From DATAQC01 sp051001215 (GTDB lineage: Bacteria; Actinomycetota; Acidimicrobiia; Acidimicrobiales; AC-14), in NCBI GenBank assembly GCA_051001215.1, contig JBPCNP010000062.1:1-62146 (forward strand): DNA of 62,146 bases, in the 5' to 3' direction. Below, one piece after another: positions 43,709-51,700 of the stretch (position 1 is its first letter; each line of letters starts with the position of its first letter). The notes under the pieces were generated by a model, which saw only the letters and a program-made list of their open reading frames with translations, ran no database searches and was not told where the DNA came from. Both the position numbers and the translations under genes were made by a program.

Positions 43709-44427
43709 GTGCGCGTCGGCATCCACCTGATGAGCTTCACCTGGCCCGGCCAGCCTGCGTCGATCGCCGCCACGCTGGCCGCGACCGCCCGGGAGGCCGA
43801 GGACGCCACCCCGGCCTGCTGGCCAAGATCGTCACCACCCTCGACGTCCTCTCCGGAGGCCGGGCCCAGCTCGGCCTCGGTGCCGCCTGGTACGAGCGGG
43901 AGCACGCCGCCCTGGGCGTGCCCTTCCCACCGCTTGCCGAGCGTTTCGAGCGCCTCGAGGAGACCGTGCGGATCTGCCTGCAGATGTGGAGTGACGACGA
44001 TGGCCCGTTCGAGGGTCGCCACTACCAATTGGCCGAGTCGCTGTGCTCGCCCCGTCCCGTCAGCGCTCCACACCCCGGGATCCTCATCGGCGGCAGCGGT
44101 GAGCGAAAGACCCTGCGACTGGTGGCCAGGTACGCCGACGCCTGCAACCTGTTCGCCACCGACCCCGACACCGTGGCCCGCAAGCTCGAGGTCCTCCGTG
44201 GTCACTGTGAGGCCGAAGAGCGGGACTACGCCACCATCGAAAAGACCATCCTGGCCATTGGCAACCCCCTGGCCGACCCGGACGCCTTCGTGGCCCAGAT
44301 GGCCGGCTACGCCCGCCTGGGTGTCGACACCGTGGCCGTGATGCCCGTCGGTGACCCCGTCGAGTTCACCGCCGACCTCGGCCTTCGGGTCATCCCCCGC
44401 CTCGCCGACCTCGAAGTCTCGGCCTGA
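43709..44427 (+). pseudogene. Luciferase-like (F420-type) oxidoreductase with internal deletion
   Basis: The start (GTG 43709; VGIHLMSFTWPG, then ATAREAED) is the N-terminus of an LLM-type monooxygenase. At about 43802-43807 the frame shifts to HPGLLAKIVTTLDVLSGGRA and then LGLGAAWYEREHAALGVPFP, which normally lies about 70 residues further on. The C-terminal part is intact to 44427 (ILIGGSGERKTLRLVARYAD). So roughly 200 bp, including the early barrel strands, are lost and the two parts are out of frame. Confidence 0.75.
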
Positions 44428-44440
44428 GCCTGACGCCCGC

Positions 44441-45325
44441 TCACGGCTCCCAGCCCAGGTCGCTGCGGGCGTGGCGTCCCCAGTCGGGCTGGGTGCCGTC
44501 CACATCGGTGAAGCCGTAAGCCTGGTAGAGCTCCCAGGTGGCGGTGGCCGTACCGGTGCGGACCATCTTGTCGGCATCGGCGGCCAGAGCGGCCACGGCA
44601 CGGCCGAGGTAGCGCGGGGTCTCGGAGAAGGCGAAGTGCGGGTCCTTGGCGATGCCGTCGCGCCAGGTGGCCTCGGTCACGCCGAACAGCTCCAGCATGG
44701 CCTCCGAGCGCAGGAACCCCGGGCTCACTGCCACCGCTGCGGTCTGGTGGGCCCGGAGCTCCTCGCCCTGGGCCAGGGCCAGGCGGATGGCCGATGCCTT
44801 GGCCAGGTCGTAGAACAGCGAGCCGCGGTAACGGGGGCCCACGCCGTCGGTGACCTCGACGACGAGGCCGCCGGGCGTGCGGACCATGAGTGGCACCGCG
44901 TGCCAACTCGTGATGAGGTGCGTGTCCACGGCACCGCGCAGGAGGGACATGCCATTGGCCAGGTCGTGCTCCCAGAACGGGACGCCCCACTCGGCCAGAG
45001 GGTCGCCGCCCCAGATGTCGTTGACGAGGATGTCGAGGTGGCCCCGCTCGGCGTCGATCCGCCCGATCAGAGCCCGTACCTGGTCGGAGCTCGAATGGTC
45101 GACCTTGACGGCGACTCCCGTGCCGCCGGCGGCGTCGACCAACCGGGCCGTCTCCTCGATGGTCTCGGGACGGCCCATGGGTGAGGCAGACGAATCCGTG
45201 GTGCGGCCGGTGACATAGACGGTGGCTCCGGCCGCGCCCAGTTCGACGGCGATGCCGCGGCCGGCACCGCGAGTACCCCCGGCGACGAGCGCCACGCGAC
45301 CAGAGAGATCGGGGGCATCGCTCAC
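44441..45325 (-). CDS. Short-chain dehydrogenase/reductase
   Basis: A 294-residue SDR. The nucleotide motif is VALVAGGTRGAGRGIA and the catalytic pair is YDLAKASAIR. The substrate loop and a C-terminal extension are longer than in classical 250-residue SDRs (WGRHARSDLGWEP at the end), as in actinobacterial DHRS1-like enzymes. An NAD(P)-dependent alcohol or ketone conversion is expected; substrate unknown. Divergent from the RidA operon. Confidence 0.9.
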   Translation of the reverse strand: MSDAPDLSGRVALVAGGTRGAGRGIAVELGAAGATVYVTGRTTDSSASPMGRPETIEETARLVDAAGGTGVAVKVDHSSSDQVRALIGRIDAERGHLDILVNDIWGGDPLAEWGVPFWEHDLANGMSLLRGAVDTHLITSWHAVPLMVRTPGGLVVEVTDGVGPRYRGSLFYDLAKASAIRLALAQGEELRAHQTAAVAVSPGFLRSEAMLELFGVTEATWRDGIAKDPHFAFSETPRYLGRAVAALAADADKMVRTGTATATWELYQAYGFTDVDGTQPDWGRHARSDLGWEP

Positions 45326-45390
45326 AACGAGTTCTTGGCGCTGATCACGCGAGGTCGCATCTCGGTATGATCGCCGCCGAGGAGCGTGAG

Positions 45391-45783
45391 ATGGAAAACG
45401 AGGCGGTACGGGAAGTCATCGGGGGACCAGGCGTTCCCTCGGTCATCGGGCACTACTCCCCGGGCGTGCGGGCCGCCGGAATGGTCTATGTCTCCGGGCA
45501 GGCCGGCATCGACCCGGCGACCGGGAAGCCGGCCGGTGCCACCTTCGCCGAGCAGGCGAGACAGGCGCTCACCAATGTCGCCGCCGTCCTCGAGGCGGGT
45601 GGCAGCCGTCTCGATCTGGTGGTGAACATCACCGTGCTCATCGCCGACTTCAGCGTCTTCGCCGATCTCAACCAGGTCTTCTCGGAGTTCTTTCCTGCCG
45701 AACCCCCGGCTCGCATGACGATTCAGAACACCCTTCCCGGAGGCCTGCTCATCTCCGTCGGGTGCGTCGCCCTCGCCGGCTGA
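45391..45783 (+). CDS. RidA/YjgF family imine deaminase
   Basis: I choose ATG 45391, which has GAGGAG six bases upstream and gives 130 residues, the family norm. YVSGQAGIDPATGKPAG and the C-terminal FPAEPPARMTIQNTLPGG (with the Arg that binds substrate carboxylates) are typical. RidA hydrolyses reactive enamine/imine intermediates; some members (2-aminomuconate deaminase) act in tryptophan-kynurenine breakdown. It is first in an operon with a receiver-CBS protein and the heme/flavin fusion. Confidence 0.9.
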   Translation: MENEAVREVIGGPGVPSVIGHYSPGVRAAGMVYVSGQAGIDPATGKPAGATFAEQARQALTNVAAVLEAGGSRLDLVVNITVLIADFSVFADLNQVFSEFFPAEPPARMTIQNTLPGGLLISVGCVALAG

Positions 45784-45789
45784 CCCTGG

Positions 45790-46650
45790 ATGGCGATCAT
45801 CCTGATCGTCGACGGCGACCCGGCGGGGCTCGAGCTGTTGGAGCGCGATATCGGCCGCCGTTACGGCGACGAACACCGGGTGGAGTCGACGACGAGCGGC
45901 GAATCCGCCCTCGCCGCCTGCGCTCGCTTGCGGGACGGTCCGAACCCGGTGGCCCTGGTGCTCGCCGCCGAGCTCCTCCCCGACAGCAACGGCTCGGCGA
46001 TCCTGCTGGGCGCCCGGGCCATGTTCCCCGAAGTCGGGCGGGTGCTGGTCACCAGTCACGCCGATGTCGAGGCGGCGATGGCCGCCATCAACGACACCGG
46101 AATCGACCAGTACCTGGCCAGTCCGTGGCAGTCGCCCGAGGACACGCTGTATCCCGTCATCGACGAGTTGCTGGCCGACTGGCGGGAGCGGATCGCCCTT
46201 CCCTATAGGCGGGTGCGAGACGTGATGCAGGGCACCGACGGCCTGGTTGGCGATGACGCCGACCTGCGCCAGGCGGCGGAGGTCGTCGCCTCGACCCGAA
46301 TCGGCGACCTGATGGTGGTCGACCCCGACGGAGCCTTCGTCGGTGTGCTGTCGGAGGGCGACATCCTGCGCAACGCCCTCCCCGACCTCGACGAGATCCT
46401 GGCTGCGGGCGGCTCGCTCTACGACGCCTACCAGCTCTTCATGGGCAAGGCCCACGCCCTTGCCGACCGACCTATCCTGCCTCTCGTCATCCGCGAGCCC
46501 CTGGTCATGCATCCCGACGATCACGTGGCCAAGGCGGCCACGATCCTGATCGAGCGACAGATCCGGCGGCTCCCTGTCGTCGACGACGGCCGGTTGGTGG
46601 GAACGGTGTCGCGCGCCGACATCTGCCGGGCGGTCGTGAGCACCCCGTGA
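45790..46650 (+). CDS. Pseudo-receiver/CBS-pair signalling protein
   Basis: A 286-residue protein. Residues 1-130 fold like a response-regulator receiver (IILIVDGDPAGLELLER, RVLVTSHADVEAAMAA), but the phosphoacceptor site reads LVLAAELLPDSNG, with Ala where Asp is expected. Residues 140-285 are a CBS pair (VRDVMQGTDGLVG, FVGVLSEGDILRN and RLPVVDDGRLVGTVSRADI). It probably senses an adenine nucleotide and signals by contact rather than by phosphorylation. It overlaps the next start (GTGA). Confidence 0.85.
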   Translation: MAIILIVDGDPAGLELLERDIGRRYGDEHRVESTTSGESALAACARLRDGPNPVALVLAAELLPDSNGSAILLGARAMFPEVGRVLVTSHADVEAAMAAINDTGIDQYLASPWQSPEDTLYPVIDELLADWRERIALPYRRVRDVMQGTDGLVGDDADLRQAAEVVASTRIGDLMVVDPDGAFVGVLSEGDILRNALPDLDEILAAGGSLYDAYQLFMGKAHALADRPILPLVIREPLVMHPDDHVAKAATILIERQIRRLPVVDDGRLVGTVSRADICRAVVSTP

Positions 46651-49600
46651 CCGGGCACGCCGTGACGGCGGCGCCGAGCGGCCCGGTCGTCCCCGCCCGC
46701 CAGGTCCTCGTCGCCGCCGAGGAGACGAACGACCGACTCGGTCACGAGAACCTCGGGTTCCTGTCCGAGTCACACGGCTTCATGCCCCGCCGGCCTCCGT
46801 TGCTCTGCCTTCCGCCCTCGCACCGGGTCTGGGACGACATGGCCGCCCGCCTCCCGGAGATGTTCCGCAGCCTCACCCTCCGGGAATCCCTCGACCGGAT
46901 GCCCGTCCTCGGTGCCGGCCCCGACGACCTGGACGAGCGCTACCTGCTGCGCGCCTCGGCCATCTTCAGCATCTTCGCCCACGCCTACTACTACGTGGAT
47001 CCCGACCCACCGCCGGTGGTGCCCGACTCCGTCCTGCGCCCGTGGGGACAGATCACCGAGCGCCTCCAGCGCCCGGCCCCGCACCTCTCGTTCATCGACC
47101 TGAACGTCTACAACTGGAGGCTGATCGATCCGAGCCGGGCCGATTCGGTCAGGGTCGAGAACCTCGAACTTCTCATCCCGATCCTGGGCAACGAGGACGA
47201 ACGCCGATTCCAGATGGCCACCGTCGAGATCGTGGCCGAGCTCACCCCGATCGTGGCCGCCGCCGTCCGGGCCCAGGAGGCGGTCGTGGCCGGGAGCGTC
47301 GGCGACCTCAGGCGGGAACTGGCCGCCATCATGGGACACCTCGAGCACGTCGGCCTCGAGACCTTCGCCCAGGTCGATCCCAACCCTCGCTCGCACCTGC
47401 ACGTCGATCCGGTGGTCTGGGGCAAGACGGTGGCGCCGTTGGCCACTCCCTACCAGGACGATCCCCCGCCGGGCCCGAGTGGTACCGCCATCCCCGCCTT
47501 CCAGTTGCTCGACTCCCTCTTCGGTCGTCATCGCCACGCCACCAGCATCGGCACCGAGACGGCCCGGGTCCGTGCCTGGTTCCCCCGGCACTGGCAGGAC
47601 TTCCTCGAGGCGTTCGGGGCCATCTCGGTCCCCCGGTACGTCGCGACCAGCGGCGACCGGGCCCTGCGCGGCCTGTTCTCGGAGTGCCGTGAGGCCTACG
47701 CCGGAGACGCCGGCCTGCTGGGGCGACACCGGCTGAAGACCTACGGCTTCCTCGACCTCTCCTTCAAGGCGGGCCGGAGCAAGACGCTGGCCGGGTTCGC
47801 CGGCGGGTTCAACGACCGTCCGTGGGACCGCATGGACACCGAGCTGAGCGCGTCCCGACTGGAGCGCTACCCGGTGACCAACCAGAGCTGCCACCAGGTC
47901 CGCATCGCCCGCGTCAGGGCGTTGCGCTCCGACGAACAGGCATGGGTCGGCGAAGTCACCCTCGACGTGGCGGGGTCCGGAATCCGGTACCGCCCCGGGA
48001 GCAGGTGCGCGGTGCTGCCCGAGAACAGCGACGATCTCGTGGCCCTCACACTGTCGGCCCTTCACGCCCGGGGCGACGAGCCCATCCAGCTGAACGGGCC
48101 GTGGCGAGAGGCGGTCGAGCTGCGCCACGGCTACGAGGACGCCCGGATCCTCGCCCTCCGCACCTTGTTGCGCTTCGGTCGCATCCGTCCGGTGACCCGT
48201 CCGGTGGCCAAGGCGCTGCTCGCCGTGAGCCACGGCGAGAGGCTGCGCCGCATCGTCGAGGCCCGCAGCGAGGAGCAGTGGGAGCTGTGGGAGCTGCTGG
48301 AGATGCTGAGCGGCACGGGTTTCAAAGCGGCCCGGCTCTGGAAGGCCCATGCCGGCGAGCGGGAAGGCATCTGCCGGATCGTCCCACCGGAGTCGTTCCG
48401 GCTGTTCTCCGTGTCCTCGGCGGTGGAGGGCCCACCCGAGGAGGGGGCCCGGGAGCTGAACCTCACCATCGGGCGCATGCGCTACGACACCAGCCCGACC
48501 GAGCTGGCGCCCGCCGGCACGCACGTGGGGACGGCATCGGGGTTCTTGTCCCGCCCAGCGCGCTCCGACTCGGCCTCGCGCCGGGTGTCGGTCAGAGTCG
48601 TACAACCGCCCAACTTCGGGCTCCCCACCGACGTCCGGCGGCCCGTGGTGATGTTCGCCGGAGGTACGGGCGTCTCCCCGTTCATCGGCATGATCCTCGA
48701 GCGGGCCCGCCAGCCGGGCGCCGGGGAGAACTGGCTCTTCCTGGCCGGGCGAACCGCGGCCGACGTGCACCATGGCGAGCTCCTGCGAGCGATGGCGCTC
48801 GAGGGCACGCTCAATTTGCGGATCGCCCTGTCGAGCGACGAGGCGTCGGGCTCGCGGCGCCACATCGGTGACGAGATGCTGGAGGAGGCCAACGCCCGCC
48901 GCTTGTGGCAGTTCCTGCGATCCGAGGGCGACGGTGGTCTGGGCGCGTCGTTCTACGTCTGCGGCCGGACCGGCTTCGCGTCCGCGGTGACCGACGCCAT
49001 CAAGGCCATCCTGGCCCGCTTCGGCGAGGGCTCGACCGAGGAGCGGCGGGCGGCGGCCAACCAGGCTCTGTTCGGGCTCATCGGGGAGAAGCGCTACATG
49101 CAGGAGGTCTTCACGACCTACGCCGGGCCCGAGCGGCCCCCTGAGCGGGGTGACGGGCCCGAGGTGGGGAGCGGGCGCAGCTATGACGCGTCCGAGGTGG
49201 CGGGTCACAACGACGTGGCCGAGGGCCTCTGGATGACTATCGGTGGGCGGGTCTACGACGTCGGTGAGTTCGCCGACATGCACCCCGGGGGACCCAAGAT
49301 CGTCCGCTCCTACGCGGGCATGGACGCCACCGACGCCTATCGCCGCGTGCGCCACGACGTCAACCCCGAAGTCGACGCCCTGCTCCCGATGTACGAGATC
49401 GGGGTCGTCCGGCGTCTCGACTTCGGAGCTGCCTGGGGAACGGCGATCTCGCCCGAAGGGCTCCGCTTCATCACCTTGAAAGACGCCTACCGGGCCTGGA
49501 TCGGGTTGCTGTTCTCGGCGGTGGAGATGGAGAACGCCCTGACCATGGACTACGGCGTCCGCGACGAGCCGGTCACCTACGACGAGAGCCACTCCATCTC

Positions 49601-50138
49601 GGGGTCCCCCTACAAGACCCGTCTCTGCCTGCACACCCACGAGCGCTTCGTCGACCAGTACCTGCCCACGCTCACCGGCGACCGCCTGGGCGACGTCTGG
49701 GCCATGACGAGCGGGCTGGTCTCCGACCGTCACCACGTGCGATGGATGAGCGATCAGATCGGGGCCCTGGAGCACGGCCCCCGGGCCCAGGCCGCGACCG
49801 CCTTCGCCCATGAGATCGCCCGGCGTCTCCGGGCCGCCGCCGGGCGGCCCAGCCCATCGGGTGACGCCTCCCTCCGGTGGTGTGAGAACCGGGCCCGCCT
49901 GCTCGAACGTGAGGATCGGCGGCTCCTCGGCGAGCTGAAGTCGGCCCTCATCGACGGCGTACGGGTCTTCGAGCACTGGGAGGATCGCACGATCAGCCAC
50001 GGCGGCCAGGAGCTGGTGGCCACGGCTCGGGCCCTGCCGGCGTTGATCGACGACTACTGGGGCCGCTGCGCCCTCGTGGGCGAATCGCAGCCACCGGGTG
50101 GATCAGGCATGCCCGGGTGGGAGACACTGGTGCAGTGA
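46647..50138 (+). CDS. IDO-like heme domain/P450-reductase-like/cytochrome b5 fusion oxygenase
   Basis: A 1163-residue multidomain protein. About 36-405 match the indoleamine 2,3-dioxygenase fold (FSIFAHAYYYVDPDPPP, IPILGNEDERRF, SGTAIPAFQLLDSLFG, MP-like WFPRHWQDFL), with proximal-His candidate His361 in GRHRLKTY. About 410-820 form a diflavin-reductase-type FAD/NAD(P)H module with a helical insert (YRPGSRCAVLPENSDD, FRLFSVSS, MFAGGTGVSPFIGMIL, YVCGRTG); no FMN flavodoxin part. About 846-925 are cytochrome b5, with heme ligands His879 (MHPGG) and His903 (RHDVN). About 930-1163 are helical and unknown. Electrons would flow NAD(P)H to FAD to b5 to heme. The IDO carboxylate-binding Arg (VRPF) is VDPV here, so tryptophan is doubtful as substrate. 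Confidence 0.85.
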   Translation: MTGHAVTAAPSGPVVPARQVLVAAEETNDRLGHENLGFLSESHGFMPRRPPLLCLPPSHRVWDDMAARLPEMFRSLTLRESLDRMPVLGAGPDDLDERYLLRASAIFSIFAHAYYYVDPDPPPVVPDSVLRPWGQITERLQRPAPHLSFIDLNVYNWRLIDPSRADSVRVENLELLIPILGNEDERRFQMATVEIVAELTPIVAAAVRAQEAVVAGSVGDLRRELAAIMGHLEHVGLETFAQVDPNPRSHLHVDPVVWGKTVAPLATPYQDDPPPGPSGTAIPAFQLLDSLFGRHRHATSIGTETARVRAWFPRHWQDFLEAFGAISVPRYVATSGDRALRGLFSECREAYAGDAGLLGRHRLKTYGFLDLSFKAGRSKTLAGFAGGFNDRPWDRMDTELSASRLERYPVTNQSCHQVRIARVRALRSDEQAWVGEVTLDVAGSGIRYRPGSRCAVLPENSDDLVALTLSALHARGDEPIQLNGPWREAVELRHGYEDARILALRTLLRFGRIRPVTRPVAKALLAVSHGERLRRIVEARSEEQWELWELLEMLSGTGFKAARLWKAHAGEREGICRIVPPESFRLFSVSSAVEGPPEEGARELNLTIGRMRYDTSPTELAPAGTHVGTASGFLSRPARSDSASRRVSVRVVQPPNFGLPTDVRRPVVMFAGGTGVSPFIGMILERARQPGAGENWLFLAGRTAADVHHGELLRAMALEGTLNLRIALSSDEASGSRRHIGDEMLEEANARRLWQFLRSEGDGGLGASFYVCGRTGFASAVTDAIKAILARFGEGSTEERRAAANQALFGLIGEKRYMQEVFTTYAGPERPPERGDGPEVGSGRSYDASEVAGHNDVAEGLWMTIGGRVYDVGEFADMHPGGPKIVRSYAGMDATDAYRRVRHDVNPEVDALLPMYEIGVVRRLDFGAAWGTAISPEGLRFITLKDAYRAWIGLLFSAVEMENALTMDYGVRDEPVTYDESHSISGSPYKTRLCLHTHERFVDQYLPTLTGDRLGDVWAMTSGLVSDRHHVRWMSDQIGALEHGPRAQAATAFAHEIARRLRAAAGRPSPSGDASLRWCENRARLLEREDRRLLGELKSALIDGVRVFEHWEDRTISHGGQELVATARALPALIDDYWGRCALVGESQPPGGSGMPGWETLVQ
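49125..49163 (+). repeat. Linker-repeat copy between reductase and cytochrome b5 domains
   Basis: A 39-bp stretch that matches 36 of 39 bases with the ferrochelatase inverted repeat at 54890-54928. It encodes GPERPPERGDGPE at residues 827-839, a flexible interdomain linker. Confidence 0.85.
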
Positions 50139-50590
50139 CCGACCCCAGTTCTCGGGCTCAGGCGAGCACCATGCGATGCCCGGTGTGCAAGAAGATGAAC
50201 CGGGTCCCGCTCCACGACAGCGGCAGGGCCCGGTGCGGTGCGTGCAGGGCCCCGCTCACCCCGCTCGCCGGTGGCCCGTCAGCGTCGCCCCGATCGGGCG
50301 ACCTGGGCCGCCAGGTGATCGAGCGCTGGGACGCCCTGTTGCGCCTCGTCCCGCGGGGCATGGCCCTGGGCCGGGCCGTGGGCAGGAGCGGGGCTGACGA
50401 CCCGGCCGCCGATCCGGTCGGGTTTCTCAGTAGCGCGGCCCACATGCCGAGGGACGAACTGGATCAGGTGCGACTGCTGCGCATCCATCTGGCGTCCAAC
50501 AAGGTGGTGCCCCAGGCCGTGCTCACCAAGGCCCTCGACACCCTCGACCGGGCCCACGCCGTGCTGGAGCGCACCCGCCTGTCCGAATGA
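50135..50590 (+). CDS. Small zinc-ribbon protein coupled to the fusion oxygenase
   Basis: A 151-residue protein whose GTG overlaps the fusion gene stop (GTGA). The N-terminal zinc ribbon is CPVCKKMN...CGACRAPL (thioredoxin-2-like CxxC pair). The C-terminal 90 residues are helical (DELDQVRLLRIHLASNKVV and LTKALDTLDRAHAVLER). A chaperone or regulator for the oxygenase is possible, but function is unknown. Confidence 0.75.
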   Translation: MTDPSSRAQASTMRCPVCKKMNRVPLHDSGRARCGACRAPLTPLAGGPSASPRSGDLGRQVIERWDALLRLVPRGMALGRAVGRSGADDPAADPVGFLSSAAHMPRDELDQVRLLRIHLASNKVVPQAVLTKALDTLDRAHAVLERTRLSE

Positions 50591-50617
50591 CGGCCGCCGG
50601 CGCACCGGCCCCTACCT

Positions 50618-51700
50618 TCAGGCCAGTTCGTCCGTCCAGCCGACGGTTGCCGGGTCGACGTCGTCGCGCAGTCCCTTGAGGGAGGGCTGGCGGAGGACGC
50701 CGGCCACGGTGACCTCGTTGAACATCACCTCCACCACCACGGTGGGCCTGACGTAGTGCAACGGCGCCCCGGGGGTGTTGGCGAACGGGCTCGTCTCGGC
50801 TGCGAGCTGCCGGAACTGGTCGGACAGCTTCTGGAGGAGGAGATCGCTGAGGCCCGAACCCACCTGGCCGACGTAGCGCAGGGCGAAGGGGTGACCGGGT
50901 GGCGCCGGGGCATCGGGATCGACCCAGCCGACGGCCAGCGAGCCGATCTGACCGGACCGACCGCCTCCCCCCTCGCTCCAGCCACCCACCACGAACTCGC
51001 GCCGGCCGACGCACTTGACCTTGGTCCACGCCTTCGATCGCTTCCCGATGGCGTAGGCGGACGAGGCCACCTTGCCCATGTACCCCTCGAGCCCGACCTT
51101 GCGGCAGGCGGCCACCAGCTCGTCGTCGGCGGCATCGGGCAGCAGCGGCGACGTCTGCCACGACGGCCCCGTCAGGGCCAGCGCCTCGAGCCGGCGTCGA
51201 CGGTCGACGAAGGCCTCGTCGGTGACGAACTGCCCATCGAGCCAGAGCACGTCGAACACCACGTAGAGGGCAGGCACGTCTGCCACCAGGGCCGGAGCGG
51301 GACGGCGCACATGCATGCGGCGCTGCAGGCGCTCGAAGCTGGGCCGGCCCCCCTCGTCGAAGGTGATGATCTCACCGTCGAGCACGACGGCCCGGTCACC
51401 GAGCGCGAAGCCCAGCTCGGCCAGCTCCGGGTAGCCGGCGGTGACATCGTTGCCGAGGCGGCTGGTGATCGACACCCGGCCGTCCCACACCCGGGCGACG
51501 GCGCGCACACCGTCCCACTTGGGCTCGAACAACCAGCCGTCGTGGTTCTCGGGCGGGCCCGTCAGGCCCGTGAGCATCGGCGCCACGACCGGCGGCACCG
51601 GCCCTTCGTAGGCGGCGGCCGGCGCCGCGCCAGCCGCGGGCGCCGGCACCTTCGCCTTGGCCTTGGCCTTCGGGCGCGACCCCTTCCGGACCTTGCTCAT
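50618..51700 (-). CDS. ligD-lig: ATP-dependent DNA ligase (LigD ligase-type)
   Basis: A 360-residue ATP-dependent ligase. The adenylated lysine is in FEPKWDGVRAVARV (motif I), RLGNDVT is motif Ib, VLDGEIITFD is motif III, and the motif IV region reads LEGYMGKVASSAYA, where EGVVAK is usual. The OB domain follows (LRYVGQVGSGLSD). A Lys/Ala-rich N-terminal tail precedes the catalytic core. With Ku and LigD-Pol it would complete a split end-joining system. Its ATG overlaps the aldehyde dehydrogenase stop. Confidence 0.9.
   Translation of the reverse strand: MSKVRKGSRPKAKAKAKVPAPAAGAAPAAAYEGPVPPVVAPMLTGLTGPPENHDGWLFEPKWDGVRAVARVWDGRVSITSRLGNDVTAGYPELAELGFALGDRAVVLDGEIITFDEGGRPSFERLQRRMHVRRPAPALVADVPALYVVFDVLWLDGQFVTDEAFVDRRRRLEALALTGPSWQTSPLLPDAADDELVAACRKVGLEGYMGKVASSAYAIGKRSKAWTKVKCVGRREFVVGGWSEGGGGRSGQIGSLAVGWVDPDAPAPPGHPFALRYVGQVGSGLSDLLLQKLSDQFRQLAAETSPFANTPGAPLHYVRPTVVVEVMFNEVTVAGVLRQPSLKGLRDDVDPATVGWTDELA

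Noticed and set aside
46770..50000. A 1076-codon open frame on the minus strand opposite the fusion oxygenase
   Set aside because: Its product is repetitive Gly/Asp/Arg/Val sequence with no family motif, whereas the plus strand carries four recognisable domains. It is a shadow caused by strong third-position GC bias.
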